A stretch of DNA of 64,000 nucleotides from Persephonella atlantica (GCF_016617615.1 NZ_JAACYA010000002.1:434001-498000), one strand, 5' to 3'. Numbered from the stretch's first letter, positions 52,805 to 62,320 are shown. The notes: generated from the letters alone by a model not told the origin. A program made the numbers and translations.

Positions 52805-53404
52805 TCAGTCAGCCTTCAGGGCTCTCCATATGTTTTCTGCAAGCTCATCTGAGTACTCTATAGGTTTTTTAGGTAGAACATTTTCCCCTTGTAGAAAAAC
52901 CATCCCTCCAAGGGGACCCATAAGAGTTACAAAAGCAGGAAAGAAATCCTGCTGTCTCAGCTCTCCCTTCCTTGCCCCTTCTTCTAAAAACAGCATAAGT
53001 TCTGTAACGACCTCCTGAACACACAAGAAACCTTCACATCCTTCCTCAAACACTTCCCTGTTTGACAGAAAAACTCTGAGAAAATACTCAATAAGCTCAG
53101 GCTGTTCCTGACCTATCTCAAAAAACTTTCTTACTATTTTGTAAATCTTTTCTTTTGTTGATATATTTTCCTCGTTTATTTTTCTTATCTCATCTCCAAG
53201 GAGTTTGGAAGAATACTGCATAATATACTTTGCAAGCTCTTCTTTTGAGTGGAAGTAGTTGTACAGATTCCCAACGCTCATTCCAAGTTCTTCTGCAATA
53301 TCCGGAATTGTAGTATTGTAATATCCCTTTTTTGCAAATAATCTGCAGGCTGCTTTGATTATCTCCTTTTTTCTTTCTTCCTTTGTTTTTTTTATTTTGG
53401 ACAA
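52805..53404 (-). CDS. TetR-family repressor of the hydrogenase region
   Basis: Regulator of 199 residues: N-terminal HTH (ERKKEIIKAACRLFAKKGYYNTTIPDIAEELGMSVGNLYNYFHSKEELAKYI) and a helical ligand domain of about 140 residues with a few Cys (EGCEGFLC). Encoded 37 bases after hypB and directly before the group 2 hydrogenase subunits, so likely one hypB-tetR-hydrogenase transcript. A palindrome of the size TetR dimers bind precedes hypB, hupS and the nickel importer, making autoregulation plausible. Ligand unknown. Confidence 0.88.
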   Translation of the reverse strand: MSKIKKTKEERKKEIIKAACRLFAKKGYYNTTIPDIAEELGMSVGNLYNYFHSKEELAKYIMQYSSKLLGDEIRKINEENISTKEKIYKIVRKFFEIGQEQPELIEYFLRVFLSNREVFEEGCEGFLCVQEVVTELMLFLEEGARKGELRQQDFFPAFVTLMGPLGGMVFLQGENVLPKKPIEYSDELAENIWRALKAD

Positions 53405-53441
53405 CTTCCCCTCTCATTATAAAATTAGAATAACTATATAA

Positions 53442-54185
53442 TTATATAACAGTTCGGACAGAAGACTTTAACTTTAAATAATTAATCCATTTATCCATTC
53501 CTTCCCCTGTTTTTGTTGAAATCTGAATAACATCCATCTTTGGATTTAGCTGGCGTGCCTCTGAAACTGCCTTTTCAACATCAAAATCAAAGTAAGGAAG
53601 AAGGTCTATCTTTGTTATAAGCATAAGGTCGGCAGAGCGAAACATTACAGGGTATTTTGCTGGTTTGTCGTCTCCTTCAGGGACTGAGAGTAGTACCACA
53701 TTTATGTGGGTTCCAATGTCGTAAGAGGCAGGACAGACCAGATTACCTACATTTTCAACAAAAACAATATCTAAATCTTTCAGGGGAAGATGATGAATGC
53801 CTTCGTGAACCATAAATGCGTCAAGGTGGCATGCCTGTCCTGTGGATATCTGGTATGCTGGAGCTCCCTGAGCCTTTATCCTTTCTGCGTCTCTGTTTGT
53901 TTCCAAATCACCTTCTATCACTCCAATGTTTAGCTGACCCTTTAGAGCCTGTATTGTTTTTTCCAAGAGTGTTGTTTTTCCTGAGCCGGGAGAGCTCATA
54001 AGATTAACAGCTAATATTCCGTGCTCATCAAAATGTTTTCTGTTGCTCTCTGCCTGCTTATCGTTAGCATCAAGTATCTTTGTTATCACTTCTACTGTTT
54101 TCTTATCCTCTAATGTTGGATTGGAATGATGGTGGTGATGATGGTCGTGAGCATCTGTTATGGAACATCCACAGTCTTTACACAT
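53442..54185 (-). CDS. hypB: HypB, nickel-inserting GTPase
   Basis: 247 residues. N-terminal metal-binding part CKDCGCSITDAHDHHHHHH, with a CxxCGC motif and a His stretch for nickel storage; GTPase domain with Walker A MSSPGSGKTTLLEK, GDLETNRDAERI, the zinc/nickel motif GQACHLDA and NKxD-type TKIDLL. Works with HypA. Ribosome site GGAGGAGAG; operator AATGAATAGTTATTCATT immediately upstream. Confidence 0.96.
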   Translation of the reverse strand: MCKDCGCSITDAHDHHHHHHSNPTLEDKKTVEVITKILDANDKQAESNRKHFDEHGILAVNLMSSPGSGKTTLLEKTIQALKGQLNIGVIEGDLETNRDAERIKAQGAPAYQISTGQACHLDAFMVHEGIHHLPLKDLDIVFVENVGNLVCPASYDIGTHINVVLLSVPEGDDKPAKYPVMFRSADLMLITKIDLLPYFDFDVEKAVSEARQLNPKMDVIQISTKTGEGMDKWINYLKLKSSVRTVI

Positions 54186-54196
54186 ATCTCTCCTCC

Positions 54197-54214
54197 AATG
54201 AATAGTTATTCATT
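54197..54214. promoter_or_regulatory. Shared operator in front of hypB
   Basis: AATGAAT-AGTT-ATTCATT, identical arms to the hupS site, lying between the nikR stop and the hypB ribosome site. Binding here would block the hypB-tetR-group 2 hydrogenase transcript. Confidence 0.7.
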
Positions 54215-54232
54215 AATATAAGGATCTATGCT

Positions 54233-54646
54233 TTATATTTCCACTTTTGCTGTTTTTGTCAGCTTTGCAAACTTCACACCTTTTAGACCACCAATCTGTA
54301 TGGCTATATTCTGAATTTCTGAAGGTTTTCCCCTTATTATGATCGTTTCAAGACAGTTGTGGTGGTCAAGGTGAACGTGTGTGGTGCACATAATGTTTAC
54401 ATATTTAGAGTGCTGTATATCAATCATCTTCTGCGTCAGCTCCCTCTGGTGGTGGTCGTATATTACAGTAAGAACTCCAATAACCTCATCGTCTGACTGC
54501 CACCTATCCTCCACAATCATCTCCCTTATAATGTCTCTGATAAACTCAGAGCGGGAGGAGTATCCCTTTTTTATAACCTTTTCATCAAGCTCTTTAAGGA
54601 GTTCTTCTGTTATTGTGATGCTAAATCTCACTAACTTTTCCTTCAT
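54233..54646 (-). CDS. nikR: NikR, nickel-responsive repressor
   Basis: 137 residues. Ribbon-helix-helix N-terminus ([35 protein letters not shown]) and ACT-like nickel domain with ligands H in YDHHQREL and [10 protein letters not shown], the last giving H-x-H-x5-C exactly as in E. coli NikR (H87, H89, C95). Start at ATG 54646 with GAGAGG; an earlier TTG overlaps the previous gene. Follows the nickel importer ATPase by 10 bases, so uptake and its repressor are co-expressed. Confidence 0.93.
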   Translation of the reverse strand: MKEKLVRFSITITEELLKELDEKVIKKGYSSRSEFIRDIIREMIVEDRWQSDDEVIGVLTVIYDHHQRELTQKMIDIQHSKYVNIMCTTHVHLDHHNCLETIIIRGKPSEIQNIAIQIGGLKGVKFAKLTKTAKVEI

Positions 54647-54656
54647 CTTTCCCTCT

Positions 54657-55451
54657 CTAATCAAAAAATAGATGGGTATGATAGTGGGAGTGTTCTACTT
54701 TTCCGTGTCTGTGTTTATGGATGTGAACAAGATTTGCCTCAATCAGTTTATCTCTGTCTTTTAAGAATCCTTTCAGACAACCGTCGTATATAACAGTATG
54801 ATTTTCTGACAGCACAATTCCCCTTTCTCCCATCTCTACTGCAAGACCTAAGTTGTGGGTTGTTGTGATAACTGTCTTATCAAGCTCGTATAAGAAATCT
54901 ATAAACCATCCTGTTGAGCGGGGGTCCAGATTAGAGGTAGGTTCATCTAAAAGCATAAGCTCAGGTTCAAGAACAAGAAGAGAAGCAAGGCAAACCTTCT
55001 GTTTTTCACCGCCACTGAGATTAAAGGGAGGTTTATCTAAATGTCTGTATATTCCAATCTTATCAGCCCAGTATCTTACCTTTTCGTCTATAACTTTTTT
55101 ATCCTCTCCAAGCTGTCTCAGACCAAATGCTATCTCATCGTAAACTGTTGGATTAAAAAGCATACTGTCTGGACTTTGGAATAGAAGAACAACTTCCTTT
55201 CTAAACTTTTTATTAAACGCTTTATCCTTTAATTTTTTTTCTGTAATTCTTTCTCCCTTATAAAGATACTCCCCTTCAGAAGGGAAAATCAGACCGTTTA
55301 ATACTTTTAAAAGTGTAGATTTTCCAGAGCCATTAACCCCTAAAATAACTACCTTTTCACCTTTCTTTACCTGAAAAGACACATCCCTTAAAACAGTAGC
55401 AGTTTCATAGCTGTATTTCACATTTTTTATACTGATAATCTCTTTATCCAT
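54657..55451 (-). CDS. NikO, ATPase of the ECF nickel importer
   Basis: ABC ATPase of 264 residues (CbiO/NikO type): Walker [15 protein letters not shown]-loop [11 protein letters not shown], signature [14 protein letters not shown], Walker [15 protein letters not shown] in [10 protein letters not shown] His-rich tail ([18 protein letters not shown]) is unusual for the ATPase and may bind nickel. Overlaps NikQ by 8 bases. Confidence 0.93.
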   Translation of the reverse strand: MDKEIISIKNVKYSYETATVLRDVSFQVKKGEKVVILGVNGSGKSTLLKVLNGLIFPSEGEYLYKGERITEKKLKDKAFNKKFRKEVVLLFQSPDSMLFNPTVYDEIAFGLRQLGEDKKVIDEKVRYWADKIGIYRHLDKPPFNLSGGEKQKVCLASLLVLEPELMLLDEPTSNLDPRSTGWFIDFLYELDKTVITTTHNLGLAVEMGERGIVLSENHTVIYDGCLKGFLKDRDKLIEANLVHIHKHRHGKVEHSHYHTHLFFD

Positions 55452-55983
55452 CTGTATAAAAACCTCTTGATTTCATAGCCATGTTTATCTCCTTAGAACG
55501 GTCTAAAGAGCTTTTCATAAAAAATTCCACAATCCTTTTAAAAAAATTATACCTGTCTGAAAAATCTGGTTTCAGGATAGTTCTGCTCTTTAGTGCAAAA
55601 CGAAAATCTGTAAGATATTTCTGGAAAGTCAAAATCTGACTGTAAGACAGAACAATAATAAACGTCAGGTTTTCAGAAAAACTGAAAAGCTTAAACAGAT
55701 TCACCCTTTTTATAAAAAGAAATGTCATAAAGGTTATGCCAAACACTCTCACATTTACAAGTGTTACATACTGCCAGTCAAAACCGTTAATAAATACATA
55801 AGAAGCAGTCACAACACTACTGAAAATAGTTATGGAAAATAATGTTTTTTTTACTATTGGAATAAACTCTTTTCCTGACAGCACAAAAAGGAAAAAAATC
55901 AGCAGAATATACGGATATATGTTATGAAAAAATGTAAAAGTAAAAATGCCACAAATATAAAGCAGTCCCTTAATCTTTTCCAT
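55444..55983 (-). CDS. NikQ, transmembrane ECF component
   Basis: About 179 residues with five hydrophobic spans (LLYICGIFTFTFFHNIYPYILLIFFLF and following) and the cytoplasmic coupling helices near SRTILKPDFSDRYNFFKRIVE and SREINMAMKSRG-like SKEINMAMKSRGF, the CbiQ signature (A-R/K-G). Two adjacent ATG codons (55986, 55983) follow AAGGA; the second has the better spacing. Overlaps nikM by 14 bases. Confidence 0.85.
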   Translation of the reverse strand: MEKIKGLLYICGIFTFTFFHNIYPYILLIFFLFVLSGKEFIPIVKKTLFSITIFSSVVTASYVFINGFDWQYVTLVNVRVFGITFMTFLFIKRVNLFKLFSFSENLTFIIVLSYSQILTFQKYLTDFRFALKSRTILKPDFSDRYNFFKRIVEFFMKSSLDRSKEINMAMKSRGFYTDG

Positions 55984-56614
55984 CATAAATCCTTCTGTAT
56001 ATATTCCAGCCAACTACTGTCAGTATTCCTTCTCCTATTCCAATAAAAAGGTGCGGGACAAGAACAGCAGGAACGGTAATACTAAGGTCAAAAGGGAAAA
56101 ACAGAGGGTTACCGTCTTTATTGTGAGCAATATAAGGCTGAATGCCCAGGACAACTGCTGTGAAAAATGCAGAAATCAGCAACCCCATATAGCCAGCAAG
56201 AAACAGTGCAAATGTGTTGTTGATTTTTCTCAAAAATCTGTAGACATAATAAGATGTGATGCCACCTACAAAACCCATTATCACAGCATTAACAGGAAAT
56301 GTTGTAATTCCTCCATCTCCAAACATAACAGCCTGAAGAAAAAACACAACAGACAGGACTATAAATGCAGTCCAGTATCCAAATATCACAGACAGAAGAC
56401 CAATCCCTACAGCATGACCGGAGGAACCTCCGGGAATAGGAACCATAATAAGAGAGATAACAAAGGAAAAGGCAGCCATAACGCTAAGGAAGGGAACAGT
56501 TTTATCTTCAAGCTCTTTTTTCATCTTTTTTATCCCGTAAATCCACAGTCCAGAAGCTATAACATAAGCTGGTATGTATGTTTTTGGTGATAAAAAACCG
56601 TCAGGAATATGCAT
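55970..56614 (-). CDS. NikM, substrate-binding ECF component
   Basis: 214 residues, CbiM/NikM family, begins MHIPDGFLSPKTYIPAY. The free N-terminal Met and His2 are nickel ligands with His in SSGHAVGIGLL, so the start must be the ATG at 56614 and not the GTG one codon earlier; GAGGAG lies 6 bases before the ATG. Seven hydrophobic spans. With NikQ, NikO and the two small membrane proteins it forms a nickel importer serving hydrogenase. Confidence 0.92.
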   Translation of the reverse strand: MHIPDGFLSPKTYIPAYVIASGLWIYGIKKMKKELEDKTVPFLSVMAAFSFVISLIMVPIPGGSSGHAVGIGLLSVIFGYWTAFIVLSVVFFLQAVMFGDGGITTFPVNAVIMGFVGGITSYYVYRFLRKINNTFALFLAGYMGLLISAFFTAVVLGIQPYIAHNKDGNPLFFPFDLSITVPAVLVPHLFIGIGEGILTVVGWNIYRRIYDGKD

Positions 56615-56624
56615 CACTTACTCC

Positions 56625-57605
56625 TCAAAACAGAGCAGAAAATGTAAATATCAGTCTGTAATTTTCCTTACCTTCACTTCCCTGCTGCTGACTTTCTTCG
56701 TTAAGGTCAGTCCAGTGGGGTATTTTTATGCCAAAACCTGTACTGACTGTTTTGTAGTACAGTCTAAACCCATACAACCCATAAAGGATTTTTCCACCTG
56801 TTGCATTCAGCCCAACTCCGTTTTCTTTATCCCTTCCAAGATTGAGAAAGTTAGCCTCAAGACTCAGGTCTATTCGGAGTTTATCTTTATAATCTGTAAT
56901 CAGCCTGTAAGCAAAAGCTGTATTAAAACGAAACTCATCACCAAACTGGTATTCCGTCCCGTCAGCATAACGGTATTTAAAAAATTTCAGATAGTTAGTA
57001 TCTGCGACAAATGTCAGTTTTTCTGTCAGCTGTTTTGTCGCTGTTGCTCCAACAGTAACTGTAGGTTTTCCAAAACCAAGGGACATTCCCGGGTCTATGT
57101 TGCCGTCCTTATCTCTGATGTTAGGGTCTCCTGTTGGAACAGTAAAACCTCCGTAAACAGTAAAATGCCAGTCCATCAGGTCGTCAAGACTTTCTCTCTC
57201 TGGAATGAGCATAAAACCTTCATCGTACTTAAACCCCAAAACACCCATAAAAGATATATCTGCAAAACCTGAACTGTTAAATGAGTTATCCTCTAACTTT
57301 TTTGTGTAGTAGGGAATAAACAGATAAACAGAAAGATAAGGCTTTATTCCATAACCAATGCCGTAAATCCAGAAAATGTATTTATCTGTCTCATCATCTC
57401 TCTGGGGCGTATATTTTTTAAAATCTGCGTAATCTAACTTCAGATAAGCCAAGAATTTTCCTTCTGGAAGGGTTAGAGAAGAAGATGTTTCAAGTGGAGA
57501 GCCGGGACCTTCCAATCCTGCAACCCCTAAAGAAGCAACCCCGTGGTGGGCATATACATGTCCAGATAAAAAACAGGCAGTAACCAGACAGACAGCTTTC
57601 TTCAT
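56625..57605 (-). CDS. Outer-membrane beta-barrel protein of the nickel operon
   Basis: 326 residues with signal peptide (about 1-19) and mature start HHGVASLGVAGLEGPG. Alternating strands through the length and C-terminal YRLIFTFSALF indicate a beta barrel of the transporter/MetA-pathway-of-phenol-degradation type (PF13557-like). The location between the NikL-like gene (4-base overlap) and nikM suggests nickel passage through the outer membrane; no TonB box is evident. The His-His N-terminus could be a metal site. Confidence 0.72.
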   Translation of the reverse strand: MKKAVCLVTACFLSGHVYAHHGVASLGVAGLEGPGSPLETSSSLTLPEGKFLAYLKLDYADFKKYTPQRDDETDKYIFWIYGIGYGIKPYLSVYLFIPYYTKKLEDNSFNSSGFADISFMGVLGFKYDEGFMLIPERESLDDLMDWHFTVYGGFTVPTGDPNIRDKDGNIDPGMSLGFGKPTVTVGATATKQLTEKLTFVADTNYLKFFKYRYADGTEYQFGDEFRFNTAFAYRLITDYKDKLRIDLSLEANFLNLGRDKENGVGLNATGGKILYGLYGFRLYYKTVSTGFGIKIPHWTDLNEESQQQGSEGKENYRLIFTFSALF

Positions 57606-58009
57606 CTTTTCCTCCTGAGAAGTATTCCTATAAGGAAAAACAAACCTCCTGTAATAACTGCTCCTGCGACTATCCTGGCAAATCTGTTAGATGAATTTTC
57701 CCTTTTATTTTCCAGATCTTTTATATCTATTCTTTTTACAAACCCATGACCATCAGATGAAAATGCCTTTACTATCCATACACCTTTTTTATCAGGAAGA
57801 AAAATAATTCTGCCGTTTCTGTCTGTTCTTCCTTTTGCAAAAGGTATTTTGCTGTTATCTGGTGAGTATACTTCGTAACTTTCGTAAGAAAATGGCATTC
57901 CGTCTGGGTATCTTGCTTCAATAACAACAGCTGTCTCTTTTTTAACCTGTGTTATCACTTCGTGGGCTATAGAAGATGAAAAAATCAGAAGAAACACAAC
58001 AAACCACAA
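57602..58009 (-). CDS. NikL-like membrane-anchored accessory protein
   Basis: 135 residues: signal peptide (AHEVITQ at about 16), an Ig-like/carboxypeptidase-regulatory domain (VVIEARYPDGMPFSYESYEVYSPD, GRTDRNGRIIFLPDKKGVW) and a C-terminal membrane span (IVAGAVITGGLFFLIGILLRRKR). Mature protein begins with His, as in NikK/NikL-type nickel accessory proteins. Two bases separate it from the upstream DUF4198 gene. Confidence 0.7.
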   Translation of the reverse strand: MWFVVFLLIFSSSIAHEVITQVKKETAVVIEARYPDGMPFSYESYEVYSPDNSKIPFAKGRTDRNGRIIFLPDKKGVWIVKAFSSDGHGFVKRIDIKDLENKRENSSNRFARIVAGAVITGGLFFLIGILLRRKR

Positions 58010-58011
58010 CC

Positions 58012-58689
58012 TTACCTCACCTCAAAGTTCAGCGTTGTTGTGTAAATAATGTAATCTGCTTTTTTAGTGTTTACCTTTTTTCTGAATGTTGCTTCAATAT
58101 GCTGAAGACCTTTATGCCTTACCCTTATGTTAATCCTTCCATCTTTATCTGTCAGACCAAGAACTTTACCATCGTATGCAACAGGAACGTCAGAAACAGG
58201 TCTGCCGTTAAAAAACAGCTTCAGCCTCAGTTTCTCTCCTACTTTTGCCTTTAATGGATTTTTTAACGACCATATGTACAGACCATCAGATAGGGGGATA
58301 TTTTTGTTCCATCTGTTTATGTATATTACAGACTCATACGAGTACCAGCTAAATATAGGAGATTTAGCAGAGCTTTTGTCTGTGTTTACTGTTCCATTTA
58401 CTGTTTTTGTCCAGTATCCTGTGGAAAAATCTATCTGTATAACATCGCACTTTTGTGTTACTGTTAGAGGATATGAAAACTCAGTATGAAGTATCTCCTG
58501 TGAGCTGTCTTTTATACATATAATCCTTTTGATGTTTTCAGCTGAGTATTTTATAAATTTTTTTTCTTCCTCTGCAGCTTTTCTGTGTCCGTAATGCAGA
58601 ACAAACCCTGACTGCCCTTTTTCTATCCAGAGCTGATGGGCAGAAGAAAAGTAAAAGAAGGTTAGAAAAAACAGCAGTAATCTTCCCAT
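58012..58689 (-). CDS. DUF4198 (NikK-like) periplasmic protein
   Basis: About 225 residues: signal peptide ending FSSAHQLWIEKGQ, so the mature protein begins AHQLWIEK, the typical DUF4198 start where the His is a metal ligand; HYGH and a C-terminal Ig-like domain (LKLFFNGRPVSDVPVAYDGKVLGLTDKDGRI) follow. DUF4198 proteins accompany nickel and cobalt ECF importers. Start at ATG 58689 (GGAG 5 bases before); a GTG two codons upstream is within that site. First gene of the nickel import operon and next to the shared operator. Confidence 0.78.
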   Translation of the reverse strand: MGRLLLFFLTFFYFSSAHQLWIEKGQSGFVLHYGHRKAAEEEKKFIKYSAENIKRIICIKDSSQEILHTEFSYPLTVTQKCDVIQIDFSTGYWTKTVNGTVNTDKSSAKSPIFSWYSYESVIYINRWNKNIPLSDGLYIWSLKNPLKAKVGEKLRLKLFFNGRPVSDVPVAYDGKVLGLTDKDGRINIRVRHKGLQHIEATFRKKVNTKKADYIIYTTTLNFEVR

Positions 58690-58722
58690 GACCACTCCAG
58701 TGTTACGAATTTTATAAAAATA

Positions 58723-58751
58723 ATACTAATGAATATTTATTCATAAGTCAA
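58723..58751 (-). promoter_or_regulatory. Promoter of the nickel operon with operator in the spacer
   Basis: On the minus strand TTGACT (58751-58746), 17 bases, TAGTAT (58728-58723). The 18-base dyad AATGAAT-ATTT-ATTCATA (58728-58745, one mismatch to the hupS/hypB sites) fills the spacer exactly, so its binder must exclude RNA polymerase. Confidence 0.65.
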
Positions 58752-58791
58752 GGACAGAATAATAGGATACAATAAAATAAAAAACACGGAG

Positions 58792-60354
58792 ATGCCTTTG
58801 GTCTGGAAAGGTCTATTTGTTTTTATTGTTTCCCTGATTATATTCTCTGCCAACATCGGCGGATTGTTCATATACTCCCTTGACGAGGCAAAAAATGCTG
58901 AATGTGCAAGGGAGATGTTAGAAAGGAAAGACTTTGTTGTTCCTACGTTTAATTACCAGCTGAGAACAGATAAACCTCCCCTTCATTACTACTTCATGAT
59001 GCTGTCTTACTCTATCTTTGGTGTAAACGAGTTTTCTGCCCGTTTTTTTTCTGCTGTGTTTGGTGCTTTAACAGTGCTGATAACATTCATTTTTGCTTAC
59101 AGATATTTTGGTGAAAAGGTGGCATTTCTTTCTTTTATAGTCCTTATATCCTCTATTCATCTGTCTATCCAGTTCCATATGGCTGTTCCAGACCCATATC
59201 TGATATTTATGATAAATGCTTCTCTATTTTCCTTTTATGTGGCAGTAAAAGAAAGAAAATCTGCTTTTGTTTACCTGTTCTATCTGTTTATGGGGCTTGG
59301 CGTTCTCAGTAAAGGACCTGTCGCTGTTGTTTTGCCATTAGCAGTAGCCTTTTTGTATCTTGCTGTCAGTCGTAACTTCAGTCTTGAAACTGTCAGATTT
59401 TTCAGACCTGTCCAGGGAATTTTGATAACTGCATTGGTCTCTGTCCCGTGGTATCTGGCAGTATACATAAAAACAGAAGGAAAGTGGATTTATGAGTTTA
59501 TCTTCAAGCACAACATACACAGATTTTCTCAGCCTATGGAAGGACACGGTGGCATATTCCTGATAACCTTTTTATTCGTTTTTGTTGGTATGCTGCCTTT
59601 TTCTGTTTTTATTGTTCAGACACTGAAAAAAGTGTGGAATGACAGGAAAAACGATTCTCTGAAGTTTTTGATGGTTTTTGCTGGCACATACATACTGTTT
59701 TTTGCACTGTCTAAAACAAAACTACCTAACTACACCGTTCCTGCATATCCTCCACTGGCAATAATGATAGGATACTACCTCTCCCAGATAAACAGGTCAA
59801 AGGTTCAGTCTGTCATATCAAGTGTGATTTTTTACATTTTTATAACTGTAGGTGTTGTTATAGGGCTTTATATAGGGATAAAAAATGAGCCTCCTATCTC
59901 TGATTTGTATTATCTTTCTTTGTGGTTCCTGATTTTGACTGTGGGAGGAGCTTTAGCAGCAGTATTTTTCTTCAAGAGAAATTACCAGATGGGAATTATC
60001 TCCCTGTCAGCGTTTTCTGTCTTTATGATATTTGTGTTTTTCTACATTGCATTTCCACCTGTTGACAGAAGAAATCCTGTGATGCAGATGCTTCCACTGA
60101 TTGAAAAAAACAGCAGAGTAAGGTATTACCACAGTTTTAATCCTGCATTTGTGTTTTATCTAAAGAAAGAGATAAAACCTGTAAAGAAGAGTGAGCTGTC
60201 CCAGTTTTTAAATAGAAAAGAAAGGGTTTACATCATTACGAGAAAAAAATATCTGAAAGATTTCAAGGACATATCCAACAGTTATGTATTGAAGGTTGTG
60301 AAAGACCTGTTTGAAAAAAAGCATTCAGCCTTGGTTTCTAACAGAAAGGATTAA
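58792..60354 (+). CDS. ArnT/PMT-family membrane glycosyltransferase
   Basis: 520 residues with about twelve hydrophobic spans. N-terminal periplasmic loop SLDEAKNAECAREMLERKDFVVPTFNYQLRTDKPPLHYYFMM carries the GT39/GT83 catalytic Asp-Glu and the xDKPPLxY motif of ArnT-like transferases that use polyprenyl-phosphate sugars. Likely acts on lipid A or another envelope glycan; substrate unknown. GGAG directly abuts the ATG, so TTG at 58798 is an alternative start. Divergent from the nickel operon and convergent with rnc. Confidence 0.85.
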   Translation: MPLVWKGLFVFIVSLIIFSANIGGLFIYSLDEAKNAECAREMLERKDFVVPTFNYQLRTDKPPLHYYFMMLSYSIFGVNEFSARFFSAVFGALTVLITFIFAYRYFGEKVAFLSFIVLISSIHLSIQFHMAVPDPYLIFMINASLFSFYVAVKERKSAFVYLFYLFMGLGVLSKGPVAVVLPLAVAFLYLAVSRNFSLETVRFFRPVQGILITALVSVPWYLAVYIKTEGKWIYEFIFKHNIHRFSQPMEGHGGIFLITFLFVFVGMLPFSVFIVQTLKKVWNDRKNDSLKFLMVFAGTYILFFALSKTKLPNYTVPAYPPLAIMIGYYLSQINRSKVQSVISSVIFYIFITVGVVIGLYIGIKNEPPISDLYYLSLWFLILTVGGALAAVFFFKRNYQMGIISLSAFSVFMIFVFFYIAFPPVDRRNPVMQMLPLIEKNSRVRYYHSFNPAFVFYLKKEIKPVKKSELSQFLNRKERVYIITRKKYLKDFKDISNSYVLKVVKDLFEKKHSALVSNRKD

Positions 60355-61079
60355 CTTTCCTCTTTAGACAGTTTCAGAAACGCTTTTTTTGCTGCCCTGC
60401 TCTCTGCTTCCTTTTTTGATTTTCCTGTTCCTGTGGTTTTTATGTTGTCTATTATGCATTCTACTGTAAATGTTTTGTCGTGCTCTGGTCCTACAGCCGT
60501 TATCAATCTGTATTTTGGAGGTTTTCCAAATATCTTCTGGGTTAGTATCTGGAGAAGTGATTTGTAATCTCTTGGTATGTCTCCTTTCTTTATGTCATCA
60601 ATCAGTCTGTCTCTGAACAGTCTGTTAAATATCTGTCTGGGAGGGTCTATCAGATATCCACAATCTACATAAATAGCCCCGAAAACAGACTCAAAAACAT
60701 CACACAGCAGAGACTCTCTCTCCATTCCCTTCTGGGCAATCTCTCCTTTGCTCAGAAGTACCAGCTCTCCCAGGTTCAGCTGACGGGCCAGTTTTGATAA
60801 GTATGCTTCACTTATAACTGCTGACCTTATCTGGGACAGTTCTCCTTCCCTTGCCTGAGGGAAAGTTTTTATCAGTATTTCACTCACAATCAGAGATAAA
60901 ACAGCATCGCCTAAAAATTCAAGAACTTCGTAATCTGCAATTGGCCTGTGATACTCTACAGCAAACGAACGGTGAGTCAATGCTGTGAGAGGGAGGATTT
61001 TGTCATTGAACACATAACCTGTTCTTTCTTCTAACAGTTTTATCCTATCCAAAAAATCCCTTTCAATATCAATGCTCAT
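60351..61079 (-). CDS. rnc: Rnc, ribonuclease III
   Basis: 242 residues. RNase III domain with catalytic motif [17 protein letters not shown] and second acidic cluster [17 protein letters not shown]-terminal dsRNA-binding domain from about residue 170 ([20 protein letters not shown]...[21 protein letters not shown]). Start at ATG 61079, overlapping the fabF stop by 11 bases; earlier in-frame codons only duplicate fabF sequence. The fabF-rnc arrangement is common. Confidence 0.95.
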   Translation of the reverse strand: MSIDIERDFLDRIKLLEERTGYVFNDKILPLTALTHRSFAVEYHRPIADYEVLEFLGDAVLSLIVSEILIKTFPQAREGELSQIRSAVISEAYLSKLARQLNLGELVLLSKGEIAQKGMERESLLCDVFESVFGAIYVDCGYLIDPPRQIFNRLFRDRLIDDIKKGDIPRDYKSLLQILTQKIFGKPPKYRLITAVGPEHDKTFTVECIIDNIKTTGTGKSKKEAESRAAKKAFLKLSKEES

Positions 61080-62313
61080 ACGCTTTAAATGCCAGACATG
61101 CGTTTGTTCCACCAAATCCAAAAGAGTTAGAGATGGCAACCTTTACAGGATGTTCAACTGCCTTATTTGGTGTGTAGTCAAGGTCACAGTCAGGGTCTGG
61201 ATGTTCATAGTTTATTGTAGGAGGGATTATTCCTGTCTCTATTGTTTTTACTGTCGCTACAGCTTCAACAGCACCTGCTGCACCTAAAAGGTGGCCAATC
61301 ATTGATTTAATAGAGCTGATTTTCAGTCTGTACGCATGCTCGCCAAAAACTTTTTTTATTCCCAGTGTCTCAACCTTGTCATTAAGAGGTGTTGACGTTC
61401 CGTGGGCATTGATGTAGTCAACCTCATCTACATTTATTCTTCCGTCATTAAGAGCCATTTCCATTACTCTTACAGCCCCATCTGCATCTGCACAGGGAGC
61501 AGTGATATGATGAGCATCTCCTGTCATTCCATATCCAACAACTTCTGCATATATCTTGGCTCCCCTTTTGAGAGCATGTTCTAACTCTTCTAAAACCAGT
61601 ATCCCGGCACCTTCCCCCATAACAAATCCGTCTCTTTCAGCATCAAAAGGTCTTGATGCCTTCTGAGGTTCTTCATTTCTTGTAGAAAGGGCTTTCATGT
61701 TGGCAAAACCGGCTATACCCAGTGGTGTGATGGCAGATTCTGTTCCACCTGCAATCATAATATCTGCATCGCCCCGCTGAATTATCTTGAAGGCATCTCC
61801 GATTGCATGGGTTCCTGTTGCACAGGCTGTAACAACACAGGAGTTGGGACCTTTAAATCCAAACTCAATAGATATGTAACCGGATGCCATATTTGATATA
61901 CCAGAAGGGATAAAGAAGGGAGAAACCCTTCTTGCACCTTTTTCAAGAAGAAGTGTCTGCTGGTCTTCTATGTCTCTCAGGCCACCGATACCGGTTCCCA
62001 CTATAACACCTGCCTTGTTAAGGTCTATTTTGTCTATTTCAAGTCCTGAGTCTGCAACAGCTTCTTTAGCAGCAACCATTGCAAACTTAACAAAATCACT
62101 CATCCTTTTTGCATCTTTAGGGTTCAGATACTTTTTAGGGTCAAAATCCTTAACCTCTCCTGCAATTACAACAGGAAGGTTGTAAGAGTAGGGGTCAAAC
62201 CGCTTTATAACATCAATACCGCTAATACCATTAATCAAGGCTTCCCATGTGTCTTTTACGTTATGTCCGACAGGTGTTATAGCTCCAATACCAGTAACGA
62301 CGACCCTTCTCAT
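61069..62313 (-). CDS. fabF: FabF, beta-ketoacyl-ACP synthase II
   Basis: 414 residues of the condensing-enzyme fold. Active-site Cys in [14 protein letters not shown], His in [11 protein letters not shown] and [13 protein letters not shown]-terminal [14 protein letters not shown]. Elongates fatty acids in type II synthesis. Lies 7 bases after acpP in the leftward fabG-acpP-fabF-rnc operon. Confidence 0.97.
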   Translation of the reverse strand: MRRVVVTGIGAITPVGHNVKDTWEALINGISGIDVIKRFDPYSYNLPVVIAGEVKDFDPKKYLNPKDAKRMSDFVKFAMVAAKEAVADSGLEIDKIDLNKAGVIVGTGIGGLRDIEDQQTLLLEKGARRVSPFFIPSGISNMASGYISIEFGFKGPNSCVVTACATGTHAIGDAFKIIQRGDADIMIAGGTESAITPLGIAGFANMKALSTRNEEPQKASRPFDAERDGFVMGEGAGILVLEELEHALKRGAKIYAEVVGYGMTGDAHHITAPCADADGAVRVMEMALNDGRINVDEVDYINAHGTSTPLNDKVETLGIKKVFGEHAYRLKISSIKSMIGHLLGAAGAVEAVATVKTIETGIIPPTINYEHPDPDCDLDYTPNKAVEHPVKVAISNSFGFGGTNACLAFKAYEH

Positions 62314-62320
62314 TGTGTGA

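Noticed and set aside
56051-56590. Frame of 179 codons on + opposite nikM
   Set aside because: Shadow of the NikM gene, whose MHIPDG start and His ligands are unmistakable.
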